This document shows positions 57,719 through 64,000 of a stretch of 64,000 nucleotides of DNA, piece after piece. Positions within the stretch are counted from its first letter, which is position 1. The number at the start of each line of letters is the position of its first letter. The DNA is from JBBQAA01 sp038276395. GTDB taxonomy: Bacteria; Actinomycetota; Thermoleophilia; Solirubrobacterales; Solirubrobacteraceae. The stretch lies in the NCBI GenBank assembly GCA_038276395.1, contig JBBQAA010000068.1, forward strand, positions 10,896 through 74,895, written 5' to 3'. Under the pieces are notes generated by a model. It ran no database searches, was not told the origin of the DNA, and saw only the letters and a list, made by a program, of their open reading frames with translations. Made by a program: the position numbers and the translations under genes.

Positions 57719-59475
57719 GCGGGGCCCGCACGCGGGAGCGCGCGCCGGGCGGCCAGCGGCTCGTTGGCGTCCTCGCCACGCGCGGGCGCTTCCTCGTCGC
57801 CGAGCCGGTGTTCGCCCGCGGACGCCGGGTCTCCGTCGACCGGCCGAGGGGCCGCGGCGGCGCGGCGCGGGCGGGCACGGGGGATCTCGTGCTGCTGCGA
57901 ATGGGTGCGCGGGGGCGGGCCGAGGTCGAGCGGGTCATCGGCCGTCCTGAGGTCGCCCGCGACGTGATCGAGGCGCTGATGCTCGACCGGGATCTCCGGC
58001 GCCGCTTCGACCCGGCCGTCGAGCGCGCCGCGCGCGCGGCGGCCTCGAGCCCCGAGCTCGGCCTCGCGCGGCGCGATCTGCGCGAGCTTCCCACCTTCAC
58101 CGTCGACCCGCCCACCGCCCGGGACTTCGACGACGCGATCTCCGCCGAGGCGCTCGGGGACGGTGCCTGGCGCGTGTGGGTCCACATCGCCGACGTCTCC
58201 GCCCACGTCCGCCCCGGCTCGCTCGTCGACCGCGAGGCGTACCGGCGCGGCACCTCGGTCTACGTGCCCGGCGCGGTCGAGCCCATGCTCCCCGAGGCCC
58301 TCTCGAACTCGGCCTGCTCGCTCGTGCCGCGGGAGGATCGCCTGGCCGTCACCGTCGAGCTCGAGCTGCGCGGCGCGGAGCTCCGCTCGGCGCGCTTCTC
58401 CCGTTCGGTGATCCGCTCCGACGCGCGGCTCGACTACCCGCGGGTCGACCGGATCTTCGCGGGGGAGGAGGAGGCCCGGGCTCCGTGGTCCGCGCCGCTC
58501 ACCGCCGCGCGCGCCGCCGCCCGCGCCCTCGGTGAGGCGCGGGCGCGGGCGGGCGCGCTCGTCGTCGAGGGCTCCGAGCCCGAGTTCGCCTTCGACGCCG
58601 ACGGCCACCTCGACGCCGTCCATCCGGTCGAGGCCACCGAGTCCCACCGCCTGATCGAGCACCTGATGATCACCGCCAACGAGGCGGTGGCCTCCCATCT
58701 CCACCGCGCGAAGGTCCCCGCGCTCTACCGCGTGCACGAGCGCCCGGAGCCCGAGGCGGTGCTGCGCCTCGTCGCCCAGCTCGCCTCCCTTGGGGTGCCG
58801 ACGCCGCCGCTGCCCGAGCGCCCGAGCCCGTCCGAGGCGGCGGAGGCGATGGGGGAGATCTCCCGGCTCTTGGACGCCGAGGCCCGCCGCCGCGGCCACG
58901 GCCGCCGCGCGCTTACCTCGCTCCTGCTCCGCGCGCTCAAGCAGGCGCGCTACGACCCGCGGAACCTCGGTCACGCCGGGCTTCACTCCCTGCGCTACTG
59001 CCACTTCACCTCGCCGATCCGCCGCTACCCGGACCTCGTCTGCCACCGGGCGCTGCTCTCCTCGGTGGGCGGCGGAGAGGTGGCGCCCGAGGCCTCGAAG
59101 CTCGAGGAGACCGGCGTATGGACCTCGGCCCGCGAGCGCGCTGCGCTCGACGTCGAGCGCAGCGCCGACGATGTCGCGCGCTGCTTCCTGCTCGAGCGCG
59201 TCCTCTTCCGGGACGGCTGGGAGCAGGCGTGGGAGGGCGAGATCATGGGGCTCGTCGGCGCCGGCGCCTTTGTCGCCTTCGGCGGGGGCTACGAGGGGTT
59301 CCTCCCCGCGCGGCGGCTGCGCGGCGACTGGTATGAGCTGAACGAGGAGGGCACGATCCTCCGCGGTACGCGCGCGGGGGGGACGCTGCGGCTGGGCGAC
59401 CCCGTCCGCGTCGAGGTCGAGCGCGTCGAGGCGCCGCGCGGCCGCGTCGACCTCGTCCCGGCGCCCACCGCTTGA
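57715..59475 (+). CDS. rnr: Short RNase R-type exoribonuclease
   Basis: 586-residue RNB-family 3'-5' exonuclease. The catalytic acidic cluster is in DPPTARDFDDAIS, the RNB core includes HIADVSAHVRPGS and HFTSPIRRYPDLVCHRAL, and a C-terminal S1-like domain has GAGAFVAFGGGYEGFLP. It is shorter than E. coli RNase R (about 800 residues), lacking most N-terminal cold-shock/HTH domains. RNase R degrades tmRNA-released messages; smpB follows after 12 bases. GTG 57715 overlaps the ctpA stop. Confidence 0.9.
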   Translation: MSGARTRERAPGGQRLVGVLATRGRFLVAEPVFARGRRVSVDRPRGRGGAARAGTGDLVLLRMGARGRAEVERVIGRPEVARDVIEALMLDRDLRRRFDPAVERAARAAASSPELGLARRDLRELPTFTVDPPTARDFDDAISAEALGDGAWRVWVHIADVSAHVRPGSLVDREAYRRGTSVYVPGAVEPMLPEALSNSACSLVPREDRLAVTVELELRGAELRSARFSRSVIRSDARLDYPRVDRIFAGEEEARAPWSAPLTAARAAARALGEARARAGALVVEGSEPEFAFDADGHLDAVHPVEATESHRLIEHLMITANEAVASHLHRAKVPALYRVHERPEPEAVLRLVAQLASLGVPTPPLPERPSPSEAAEAMGEISRLLDAEARRRGHGRRALTSLLLRALKQARYDPRNLGHAGLHSLRYCHFTSPIRRYPDLVCHRALLSSVGGGEVAPEASKLEETGVWTSARERAALDVERSADDVARCFLLERVLFRDGWEQAWEGEIMGLVGAGAFVAFGGGYEGFLPARRLRGDWYELNEEGTILRGTRAGGTLRLGDPVRVEVERVEAPRGRVDLVPAPTA

Positions 59476-59487
59476 ATACCCCGGACG

Positions 59488-59967
59488 ATGGCCAAGGGCA
59501 AGAAGCGCAAGACCGCGCCGGGCGACGTGGCGAGCAACCGCTCGGCCGCGCATCGCTTCACCCTGTCCGACCGGACCGAGGCGGGTCTCGTGCTCACCGG
59601 CACCGAGGTCAAGTCCCTGCGCGAGGGCAAGGCCCAGCTCAAGGACGGCTACGCCACCGTCGACTCCGGCGAGGTCTGGCTCCACAACGTCCACATCCCG
59701 CCCTACAAGCCCGCCTCGCGTGAGAACCACGAGCCCGAGCGGCCGCGCAAGCTCCTGCTCCACCGGCGCGAGATCGAGCGGATGGCGGGGCAGGTCAAGG
59801 AGCGCGGCTACACGCTCGTTCCCACCCGCATGTACTTCAAGGAGGGCCGGGCCAAGGTCGAGCTCGCGCTCGGCCAGGGGAAGGACCGCTTCGACAAGCG
59901 CCAGTCGATCCGTGAGCGCGAGGTCAAGCGCGACCTGCAGCGCGCGCTGCGGGACGCGAACCGCTGA
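59488..59967 (+). CDS. smpB: SsrA-binding protein SmpB
   Basis: 159-residue tmRNA chaperone. Family motifs are GLVLTGTEVKSLREGKAQL, NVHIPPYKPASRENHEP, RPRKLLLHRREIERMAG and the basic tail KDRFDKRQSIREREVKRDLQ. It delivers tmRNA to stalled ribosomes. It is 12 bases behind the RNase R gene and 1.4 kb before ssrA. Confidence 0.96.
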   Translation: MAKGKKRKTAPGDVASNRSAAHRFTLSDRTEAGLVLTGTEVKSLREGKAQLKDGYATVDSGEVWLHNVHIPPYKPASRENHEPERPRKLLLHRREIERMAGQVKERGYTLVPTRMYFKEGRAKVELALGQGKDRFDKRQSIREREVKRDLQRALRDANR

Positions 59968-59974
59968 GGGGGAC

Positions 59975-59994
59975 GGGCGCGGCTAACCGCGCCC
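59975..59994. terminator. Hairpin between convergent smpB and response regulator genes
   Basis: GGGCGCGG-CTAA-CCGCGCCC, an 8-bp perfect stem with a 4-base loop. The response regulator's stop (CTA on the plus strand, TAG on the minus) falls in the loop. There is no T-run on either side, so it may act as a bidirectional terminator or as a 3' end stabiliser. Confidence 0.5.
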
Positions 59995-60390
59995 GGCGAG
60001 CGCCCGCACGCGCTCGACCAGCTCCTCCCGCTCGCCCTTCCGGACGACCGAGACCCCGATCCGGTCCCCCGCCGCCGAGACGTCCGGGGCCTGGTAGGCG
60101 GTGAAGACGACGAGCCCGCCGGGGTAGTCCGAGGCGGTGAGCTCGCGGGCGACGTCCATGCCGCTGAGGCCGGGCATGCGGTGGTCGAGCACGACCACGT
60201 CGTAGTCGACGCGGCTGCAGCGCTCGAGCGCCTCGATGCCCGAGTCCGCCTCGTCGGGGTCGAATCCGGCCTCCTCGATGCACAGGCGGACCATGAACCG
60301 GGCGCTCTTCTCGTCGTCGACGATGAGCACGCGCGGGGGCCGCTCGGTCTCCGGTTCGGCCTCGAGGACGGCGGAGCGGTTCACCGGCAT
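59983..60390 (-). CDS. Single-domain response regulator (CheY-like)
   Basis: 135-residue receiver domain without an output domain: acidic pocket VLIVDDEKSA, phospho-acceptor Asp in VVVLDHRMPG, Thr in VVFTAYQ and Lys in VVRKGERE. Single-domain receivers act by protein-protein contact. No kinase is adjacent, so the partner is unknown. ATG 60390 precedes the conserved part by about 18 residues. Confidence 0.88.
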   Translation of the reverse strand: MPVNRSAVLEAEPETERPPRVLIVDDEKSARFMVRLCIEEAGFDPDEADSGIEALERCSRVDYDVVVLDHRMPGLSGMDVARELTASDYPGGLVVFTAYQAPDVSAAGDRIGVSVVRKGEREELVERVRALAGRG

Positions 60391-60467
60391 GGCCCGATCT
60401 TCGGCCGCCGCGCCCGGCGAGCCGAGCCCGAGTCGCCTGGGTACGACATCCGTCCAGCATCGGGGGT

Positions 60468-61325
60468 TCAGAAGTTGCGCGGATCGCCGAAGTGACGCAC
60501 GAGGTGGGTGGCGTTGGTGGCCACCGCGAGCACGGCGATCAGCCCGATGTAGGCGGCGGCGGCGAGGAGACGACCGCGGGGCGAGAGCTCCCCGAAGCGC
60601 GGGGCCGCCTTGCCCGCCTTCCGATCCCGGTGGGAGGCGTAGAGCTTGTAGGCGGTGGCGACGATGAGCAGCACGGCGACCGTGCTCGGGACGATCGCCG
60701 CCACGAGGACGGCGACTACGAGCGCGGCGATCCAGGCGGCGGGGCGGAGCGCCTCGGTGGCCTGGCCGCCGTCGAGGGGGCCGAAGGGGATGAGGTTGAA
60801 GAGGTTGATGAAGAACCCGAAGAAGGCGAGCGCGCGCCACAGGTCGTTCCCGGTCGTGTGGTAGAGCACGACGAGCGGTATCGCGGCCAGGGAGCCGAGG
60901 ATCGGCCCGGCCAGCGCGACCCGCGCGTGCGTCTCGGGGCTGCGACCGCTGGCCTCGGAGGACACGTAGGCGCCGAGGAACGGCACGAAGACGAGCGCCT
61001 TGGGCTGGATCCCCTCGAACTTCAGCTGCAGGTAGTGGCCGAGCTCGTGCAGCAGGAGCAGGAACACGACGCCCGCCCCGAACTGCCAGCCCCAGATCGC
61101 CGCGTAGGCGGCGAGCGAGACGAGCATCGACCCCGCCGTGGCCAGCAGCTTGATCTTGGGCAGCAGGAGCAGGACCACCTTGAACTTCGCGAGCAGCGCG
61201 ACGATCGCGGCGATGATCCCGCCGAGGCGCTTGCGCAGCGTCGGGCGCTCGGGCTCGAAGGGCCCCTGATGCTCGGGCTCGGCGGCGGCGGGGCGCGGCG
61301 GCCAGTCGGTGGCGTGCTGGCTCAC
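60468..61325 (-). CDS. Site-2 protease family membrane protein (M50)
   Basis: 285-residue integral membrane metalloprotease. Zinc-binding HELGH is at residues 93-97 in LLLHELGHYLQ, and the second ligand region is NLIPFGPLDGGQ. Six or so helices are predicted, with a hydrophilic N-terminus. M50 proteases cut membrane-bound regulators such as anti-sigma factors; the substrate is unknown. GTG 61325 is 65 bases from the divergent tmRNA gene. Confidence 0.88.
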   Translation of the reverse strand: MSQHATDWPPRPAAAEPEHQGPFEPERPTLRKRLGGIIAAIVALLAKFKVVLLLLPKIKLLATAGSMLVSLAAYAAIWGWQFGAGVVFLLLLHELGHYLQLKFEGIQPKALVFVPFLGAYVSSEASGRSPETHARVALAGPILGSLAAIPLVVLYHTTGNDLWRALAFFGFFINLFNLIPFGPLDGGQATEALRPAAWIAALVVAVLVAAIVPSTVAVLLIVATAYKLYASHRDRKAGKAAPRFGELSPRGRLLAAAAYIGLIAVLAVATNATHLVRHFGDPRNF

Positions 61326-61363
61326 TCCTTCATTGTGGCAGGGCGACCCTCGCCGCACTCCGC

Positions 61364-61379
61364 ACCGAGTAGACTCGGT
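61364..61379 (+). promoter_or_regulatory. Inverted repeat before ssrA
   Basis: ACCGAGT-AG-ACTCGGT, a perfect 7-bp dyad 11 bases before the tmRNA 5' end. TAGACT (61370-61375) inside it could be the -10 box of the ssrA promoter; no clear -35 was found at the right distance. It may be an operator or a processing hairpin. Confidence 0.4.
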
Positions 61380-61389
61380 GGACATACAC

Positions 61390-61750
61390 GGGGACGCCAG
61401 GCTTCGACGTGGCTGGTTCCGTGGCCCTGGTTGCGAGTCGAGGTCCCGGCCGGCCTCGTAAAACCGCCGGGAAAACCATACGTGCGGACTCTCACGAGTA
61501 CGCCCTCGCCGCTTAGTTAGCTCTAAGCCGTGAGGTTTCGCCCCCCGCTCGCCCGCGGTGGGGATCGGCGGAATCAGCAGCGGGCTAAGCCCGGGAAGGT
61601 CCGCCTTCGCCGACCCGGGGACCTCCAGAGGGCTGGTCTCGGTCAACCCCGCCGGCGTGGCGAGCCCGAGACGAGAGCAGAGCGCCGGATACGCTCGTAG
61701 ATGCTTTGGTCACGCGGCCGCGGACGTGGGTTCGATTCCCACCGTCTCCA
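61390..61750 (+). ncRNA. ssrA: tmRNA (SsrA), tag ADSHEYALAA
   Basis: Typical tmRNA. The 5' GGGGACG pairs with 3' CGTCTCC (7 bp with one G-U), followed by discriminator A. The T-arm is GTGGG-TTCGATT-CCCAC. The mRNA-like part from GCG 61484 reads Ala-Asp-Ser-His-Glu-Tyr-Ala-Leu-Ala-Ala and ends at TAG 61514-61516. M. tuberculosis has an ADS-starting tag, so this fits an actinobacterium. The 3' CCA is not encoded. Confidence 0.93.
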
Positions 61751-61762
61751 CTGCTTGCTTGC
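61746..61762 (+). repeat. Direct repeat copy 1 at tmRNA 3' end (possible attachment site)
   Basis: CTCCACTGCTTGCTTGC, overlapping the last bases of tmRNA. An identical 17-base copy lies at 62575-62591, 829 bases away. tmRNA 3' ends are frequent integration targets for site-specific recombinases. From here to the VOC gene at 62024 (about 260 bases) I see nothing recognisable. Confidence 0.6.
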
Positions 61763-62023
61763 TTCGAGCTGAGTCCCGGTCTGGTGGCCGGCGGGCGCCG
61801 TACAGCCCGTTCGAGCCGATCCCGGCGACCAGCTACCGCTTGTCGTCCGATGCAGTCGTCTCAGGACGTCTGGATTGGTGGTGTCTCGAGGCTTCCGCTC
61901 CGCCGCAGAGGGGTGGTCCGTCGACTGCCATGTCGAACAGCTCCTCCTCGTCCAAACGTGGTGGTCGTCGTGTCGCTCAAACACGAACGTCCGCCGACCT
62001 GCCAGCCTTCTTGTAGCGCCGGG

Positions 62024-62428
62024 TTACGGCGCGGCGGGGGGTTGATCCTTCGGCGCGTAGCGGTGGTGCAGCGACAGCGGGTTGCCGTCAGGGTCCAGGC
62101 AGATCGCCTGCCAGCAGACGCCGGAGTCAAACGTGTCGCTGACGAAGCGCACGCCTTTGGCCTCAAGTCGCTCCCGCGCGACGGCCACGTCGCCGACCTG
62201 CAGAGCGATCGGCATCGCGTTGGGCGAGAATGTGCCGCCGAAGTCTTCGGTGCGCATGATGGCCAGCGTGAGGTTGCCGGCCTGGTACTCGGCGCCCGGC
62301 CGGCTCCCGTAGCGTTTGACGAACGGCAGGCCGAGCGTCTCGCCGTAGAAGGCGGTCATTGCGTCGAAGTCCTGCGCCGGGATGCAGACGAAGTCCACGC
62401 CGGTGATGAGGGGGGTCGTATTGGCCAT
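62024..62428 (-). CDS. VOC family (glyoxalase/bleomycin resistance-like) protein
   Basis: 134-residue two-repeat VOC protein: GVDFVCIPAQDFDAMTAFYG, LGLPFVKRY and the metal-side segment CLDPDGNPLSLHHRYAPK. It probably binds a divalent metal and a small molecule; the substrate is not deducible. It lies between two copies of the tmRNA-end repeat, so it may be cargo of an integrated element. It is the only clearly intact gene in the last 2.2 kb besides the edge gene. Confidence 0.82.
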   Translation of the reverse strand: MANTTPLITGVDFVCIPAQDFDAMTAFYGETLGLPFVKRYGSRPGAEYQAGNLTLAIMRTEDFGGTFSPNAMPIALQVGDVAVARERLEAKGVRFVSDTFDSGVCWQAICLDPDGNPLSLHHRYAPKDQPPAAP

Positions 62429-62789
62429 GGTGGCTTAGACCCTGGCAGATCCCCCGACTCATCGGTCGAGCCGAACCGATGCTGCGACGTCGATCATGAG
62501 GGCCTCGGCGAACCGGCTCCCGCTGTCCATGCGCCGCGGTAGACGCGTCAGGGGTTCGAGAGTCGTCCCATCAACTCCACTGCTTGCTTGCCTGCCTGGC
62601 GCGTGCCGTGAGACCTAGCGCGGTCGCATCGGCTCGACGCGGATGACGCGACCACATCACGCGCAACAAATTCCTTGGCGTCGACCGCGGCCTGGGGATG
62701 AAGGAGGCGATGATTCTCACCCGGTCGTCGGTCTTCCATACGGCGCGTGGTCCCGCCACACGAGAAGACGAACTGGAGGAGCCGGGTCG
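62429..62789. other. Non-coding stretch with remnant of a tRNA/tmRNA-like 3' end
   Basis: About 360 bases without a convincing gene. It holds the second copy of the 17-base repeat, preceded by GGGGTTCGAGAGTCGTCCC, which looks like a decayed T-arm. A GGAGGAG ribosome-binding site before 62790 belongs to the DHFR-family remnant. Confidence 0.45.
62575..62591 (+). repeat. Direct repeat copy 2 (possible displaced tmRNA end)
   Basis: Identical to 61746-61762 over 17 bases. The upstream GGGGTTCGAG resembles a T-loop, as expected if an integrating element reconstituted the tmRNA 3' end and left the original one at its far boundary. Divergence upstream of the repeat argues for age or for convergence. 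Confidence 0.55.
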
Positions 62790-63020
62790 ATGAGCAGAGT
62801 GGTCGTCATCAACCACGTCACGCTGGACGGCGTGATGCAAGGGCCGGGCCGCCGCGACGAGGACAGCCATGATGGGTCGAGCACGGCGGCCGGTCGGCGC
62901 CGAACGTCGACTCGGTGATGATGGGCGCGGTCGGGGCTCGCTCGGCGAGGGTAATCGGCTGCTGCTCGGTCGGCGCAGCGACTCGAGCAGCTCGTGTCAT
63001 CGATCCCGGGAAGGGAGCAG
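62790..63020 (+). pseudogene. Dihydrofolate reductase-family (RibD C-terminal-like) remnant 1
   Basis: ATG 62790 opens with SRVVVINHVTLDGVMQGPGR and DEDSHD, the start of the RibD_C/DHFR-like family. The frame then shifts near 62877 (EHGG, SAPNVDSVMMGAVGAR), again near 62940 (EGNRLLLGRRS) and again near 62975 (EQLVSSIPGRE). At least three shifts in 230 bases show an advanced pseudogene. It is followed within a few bases by a second family member. Confidence 0.65.
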
Positions 63021-63023
63021 CGC

Positions 63024-63502
63024 ATGGCCTCACTGGTCCTGAAGATGTCCGTCTCGCTCGACGGCTACGTCGCGCCAATCGACGGGAGCACCGACTGGAT
63101 CGCTGCGGGAGGCTCCGATGACGCCCTCGGTTGGACTGTCGAGACCGTGAGCAACGCCGGCGCGCATCTCATGGGTGCCACCACCTACGCTGCGATGGCC
63201 GCCCACGCTCGCTCGCGTCCGCCGACTGGGGCGAGACGGCGATCGCCGGCGGAGACGTGGCCGAAGCCATCACGCGGCTCAAGGAGGAGCGCTCCGACGG
63301 ATACCTGCTCGCCCACGGCGGGGCACGGTTCGCCCGATCGCTGGTCAAGACCGGCTTGATCGACGAGTACCGCCTGCTCATCCACCCGGCCGTCCTGGGC
63401 GCGGGCGAGCGGATCTTCCTCGCACCGCTCGCCATCGAGCCGATCAGCACCACCGTCTTCAGCGGCGGAGCCGTCGCCCAAGTCTTCGCGGCGCACCCGT
63501 GA
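63024..63502 (+). pseudogene. Dihydrofolate reductase-family remnant 2
   Basis: ATG 63024 gives ASLVLKMSVSLDGYVAPIDG and GAHLMGATTYAAMAAHA. The frame is then lost near 63215 and the C-terminal half (SADWGETAIAGGDVAEAIT, LLAHGGARFARSLVKTGLID, YRLLIHPAVLGAGERIF) continues in another frame to 63502. About 20-25 residues between the halves are missing compared with typical family members. A deletion plus frameshift inactivated the gene. Confidence 0.7.
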
Positions 63503-63509
63503 TCAAGCC

Positions 63510-63725
63510 CGATCGGCAACCGGGAAGCGCACGCTGTCACCTCGCTGCAACTCATGGCCGAGCGCTCGACGGATGTCGGCCCGATCCGCGGCGGGCACGC
63601 CGGTGCGCCGACAGGCTGATCGCCGACCGCGGCTGTGTCGCGAGCTGTGGGCCCACGGCGTCAAGGCGATCATCGCCCGCGGCGCCACCGAGCACGGCTC
63701 GGGCTTCGGGCGAATGCGCTTTAGT
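63510..63725 (+). mobile_element. IS5-type transposase remnant
   Basis: Short, multiply frameshifted pieces match the catalytic end of IS5-family DDE transposases: RRCADRLIADRG (family: PDRLxADRGYDHD), then, after loss of a few codons, RELWAHGVKAIIARGATEHGSG and FGRMR (family: RRGTEHGSGLGRxRWVVER). A preceding GNRE..VTSLQL may be the GGNRxDVTQL block. No inverted repeats were found. It marks past transposition in this accessory segment. Confidence 0.55.
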
Positions 63726-63731
63726 TGGCAT

Positions 63732-64000
63732 ATGCCGCTTAGACGGATGGACAACGTAGGAATTGTCGTCGACGACTTACCGGCAACGATCGCGTTCTTT
63801 CGCGAGCTCGGCCTCGAGCTCGAAGGGCAGGCCACGGTCGAAGGAGAGTGGGCAGGGCGCGTGACTGGACTCGGCGACCAGCGCGTGGAGATCGCCATGA
63901 TGCGCACGCCGGATGGCCATAGCCGGATTGAGCTCTCGCGATTTCTCATGCCGCCTGCGGTCACTGATCACCGAAACGCCCCAGTGAACGCTCTGGGCTA
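63732..64000 (+). CDS. VOC family protein, cut by window edge
   Basis: 89 codons from ATG 63732 to the end without a stop: PLRRMDNVGIVVDDLPATIA, FFRELGLELEGQATVEGEW and VEIAMMRTPDGHSRIELSRF. This is the first half of a glyoxalase/dioxygenase-superfamily protein, different from the one at 62024. The C-terminus lies outside the window. Its codon use is less GC-biased than the core operons, consistent with acquisition. Confidence 0.75.
   Translation, partial: MPLRRMDNVGIVVDDLPATIAFFRELGLELEGQATVEGEWAGRVTGLGDQRVEIAMMRTPDGHSRIELSRFLMPPAVTDHRNAPVNALG

Overview
The window is a very GC-rich bacterial chromosome segment. Third codon positions are almost always G or C, and GTG starts and 4-base ATGA/GTGA start-stop overlaps are common. 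Gene content points to an aerobic, Gram-positive-type actinobacterium: ATP synthase operon, SecA, RF2, FtsEX, LytR-CpsA-Psr protein, CtaG, NadC-NadA, and a tmRNA whose tag begins ADS. The mix of families (cytochrome b/molybdopterin oxidoreductase, cupin-TPR protein, GAF protein lacking the kinase His) is what I would expect in Thermoleophilia/Solirubrobacterales. That placement is inference from family resemblance, not a search result.

Layout. 0-3.4 kb: DUF58 and transglutaminase pair. 3.4-8.4 kb: RNase D, then a leftward operon (glycosyltransferase, DUF2064 enzyme, methyltransferase, cytochrome b-molybdopterin oxidoreductase, membrane protein) whose distal half is broken by a stop codon and several frameshifts. 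8.5-12.4 kb: beta-propeller lipoprotein, epimerase and a two-component system. 12.4-17.7 kb: envelope carbohydrate genes, including one protein that joins an epimerase, an MGDG-synthase-like glycosyltransferase and a degenerate NodB-like domain. 17.8-25.9 kb: anti-sigma-type ATPase and the complete F-type ATP synthase operon. 25.9-28.0 kb: VapBC module, small secreted protein and a cupin-TPR pseudogene. 28.1-34.1 kb: M20 peptidase, LCP protein, UDP-glucose dehydrogenase, sugar nucleotidyltransferase and sugar isomerase. 34.3-37.4 kb: MerR regulator, S-adenosylhomocysteine hydrolase and a paralog without its catalytic lysine and aspartate. 37.4-42.4 kb: envelope proteins, CtaG, ComF, ribosome hibernation factor. 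42.4-48.5 kb: SecA, orphan VapC, RF2 with the programmed frameshift, and an amino-acid decarboxylase. 48.5-54.7 kb: NadC-NadA, GAF protein, DUF1059 protein, M16 peptidase and a decaying VapBC pair. 54.7-61.8 kb: FtsE-FtsX-CtpA-RNase R-SmpB, a response regulator, a site-2 protease and tmRNA. 61.8-64.0 kb: an accessory segment downstream of tmRNA with a 17-bp direct repeat of the tmRNA 3' end, two VOC proteins, DHFR-family remnants and an IS5-type transposase remnant.

Working together. The main coherent systems are oxidative phosphorylation (ATP synthase), trans-translation (RNase R, SmpB and tmRNA within 4 kb), cell division and wall remodelling (FtsEX, CtpA, LCP, sugar-nucleotide enzymes), and the methyl cycle (MerR, AhcY, AhcY-like). 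All clearly disrupted genes lie in accessory functions while the housekeeping operons are intact. This argues that at least some lesions are genuine decay rather than random sequencing error. No rRNA, tRNA or CRISPR array was recognised.
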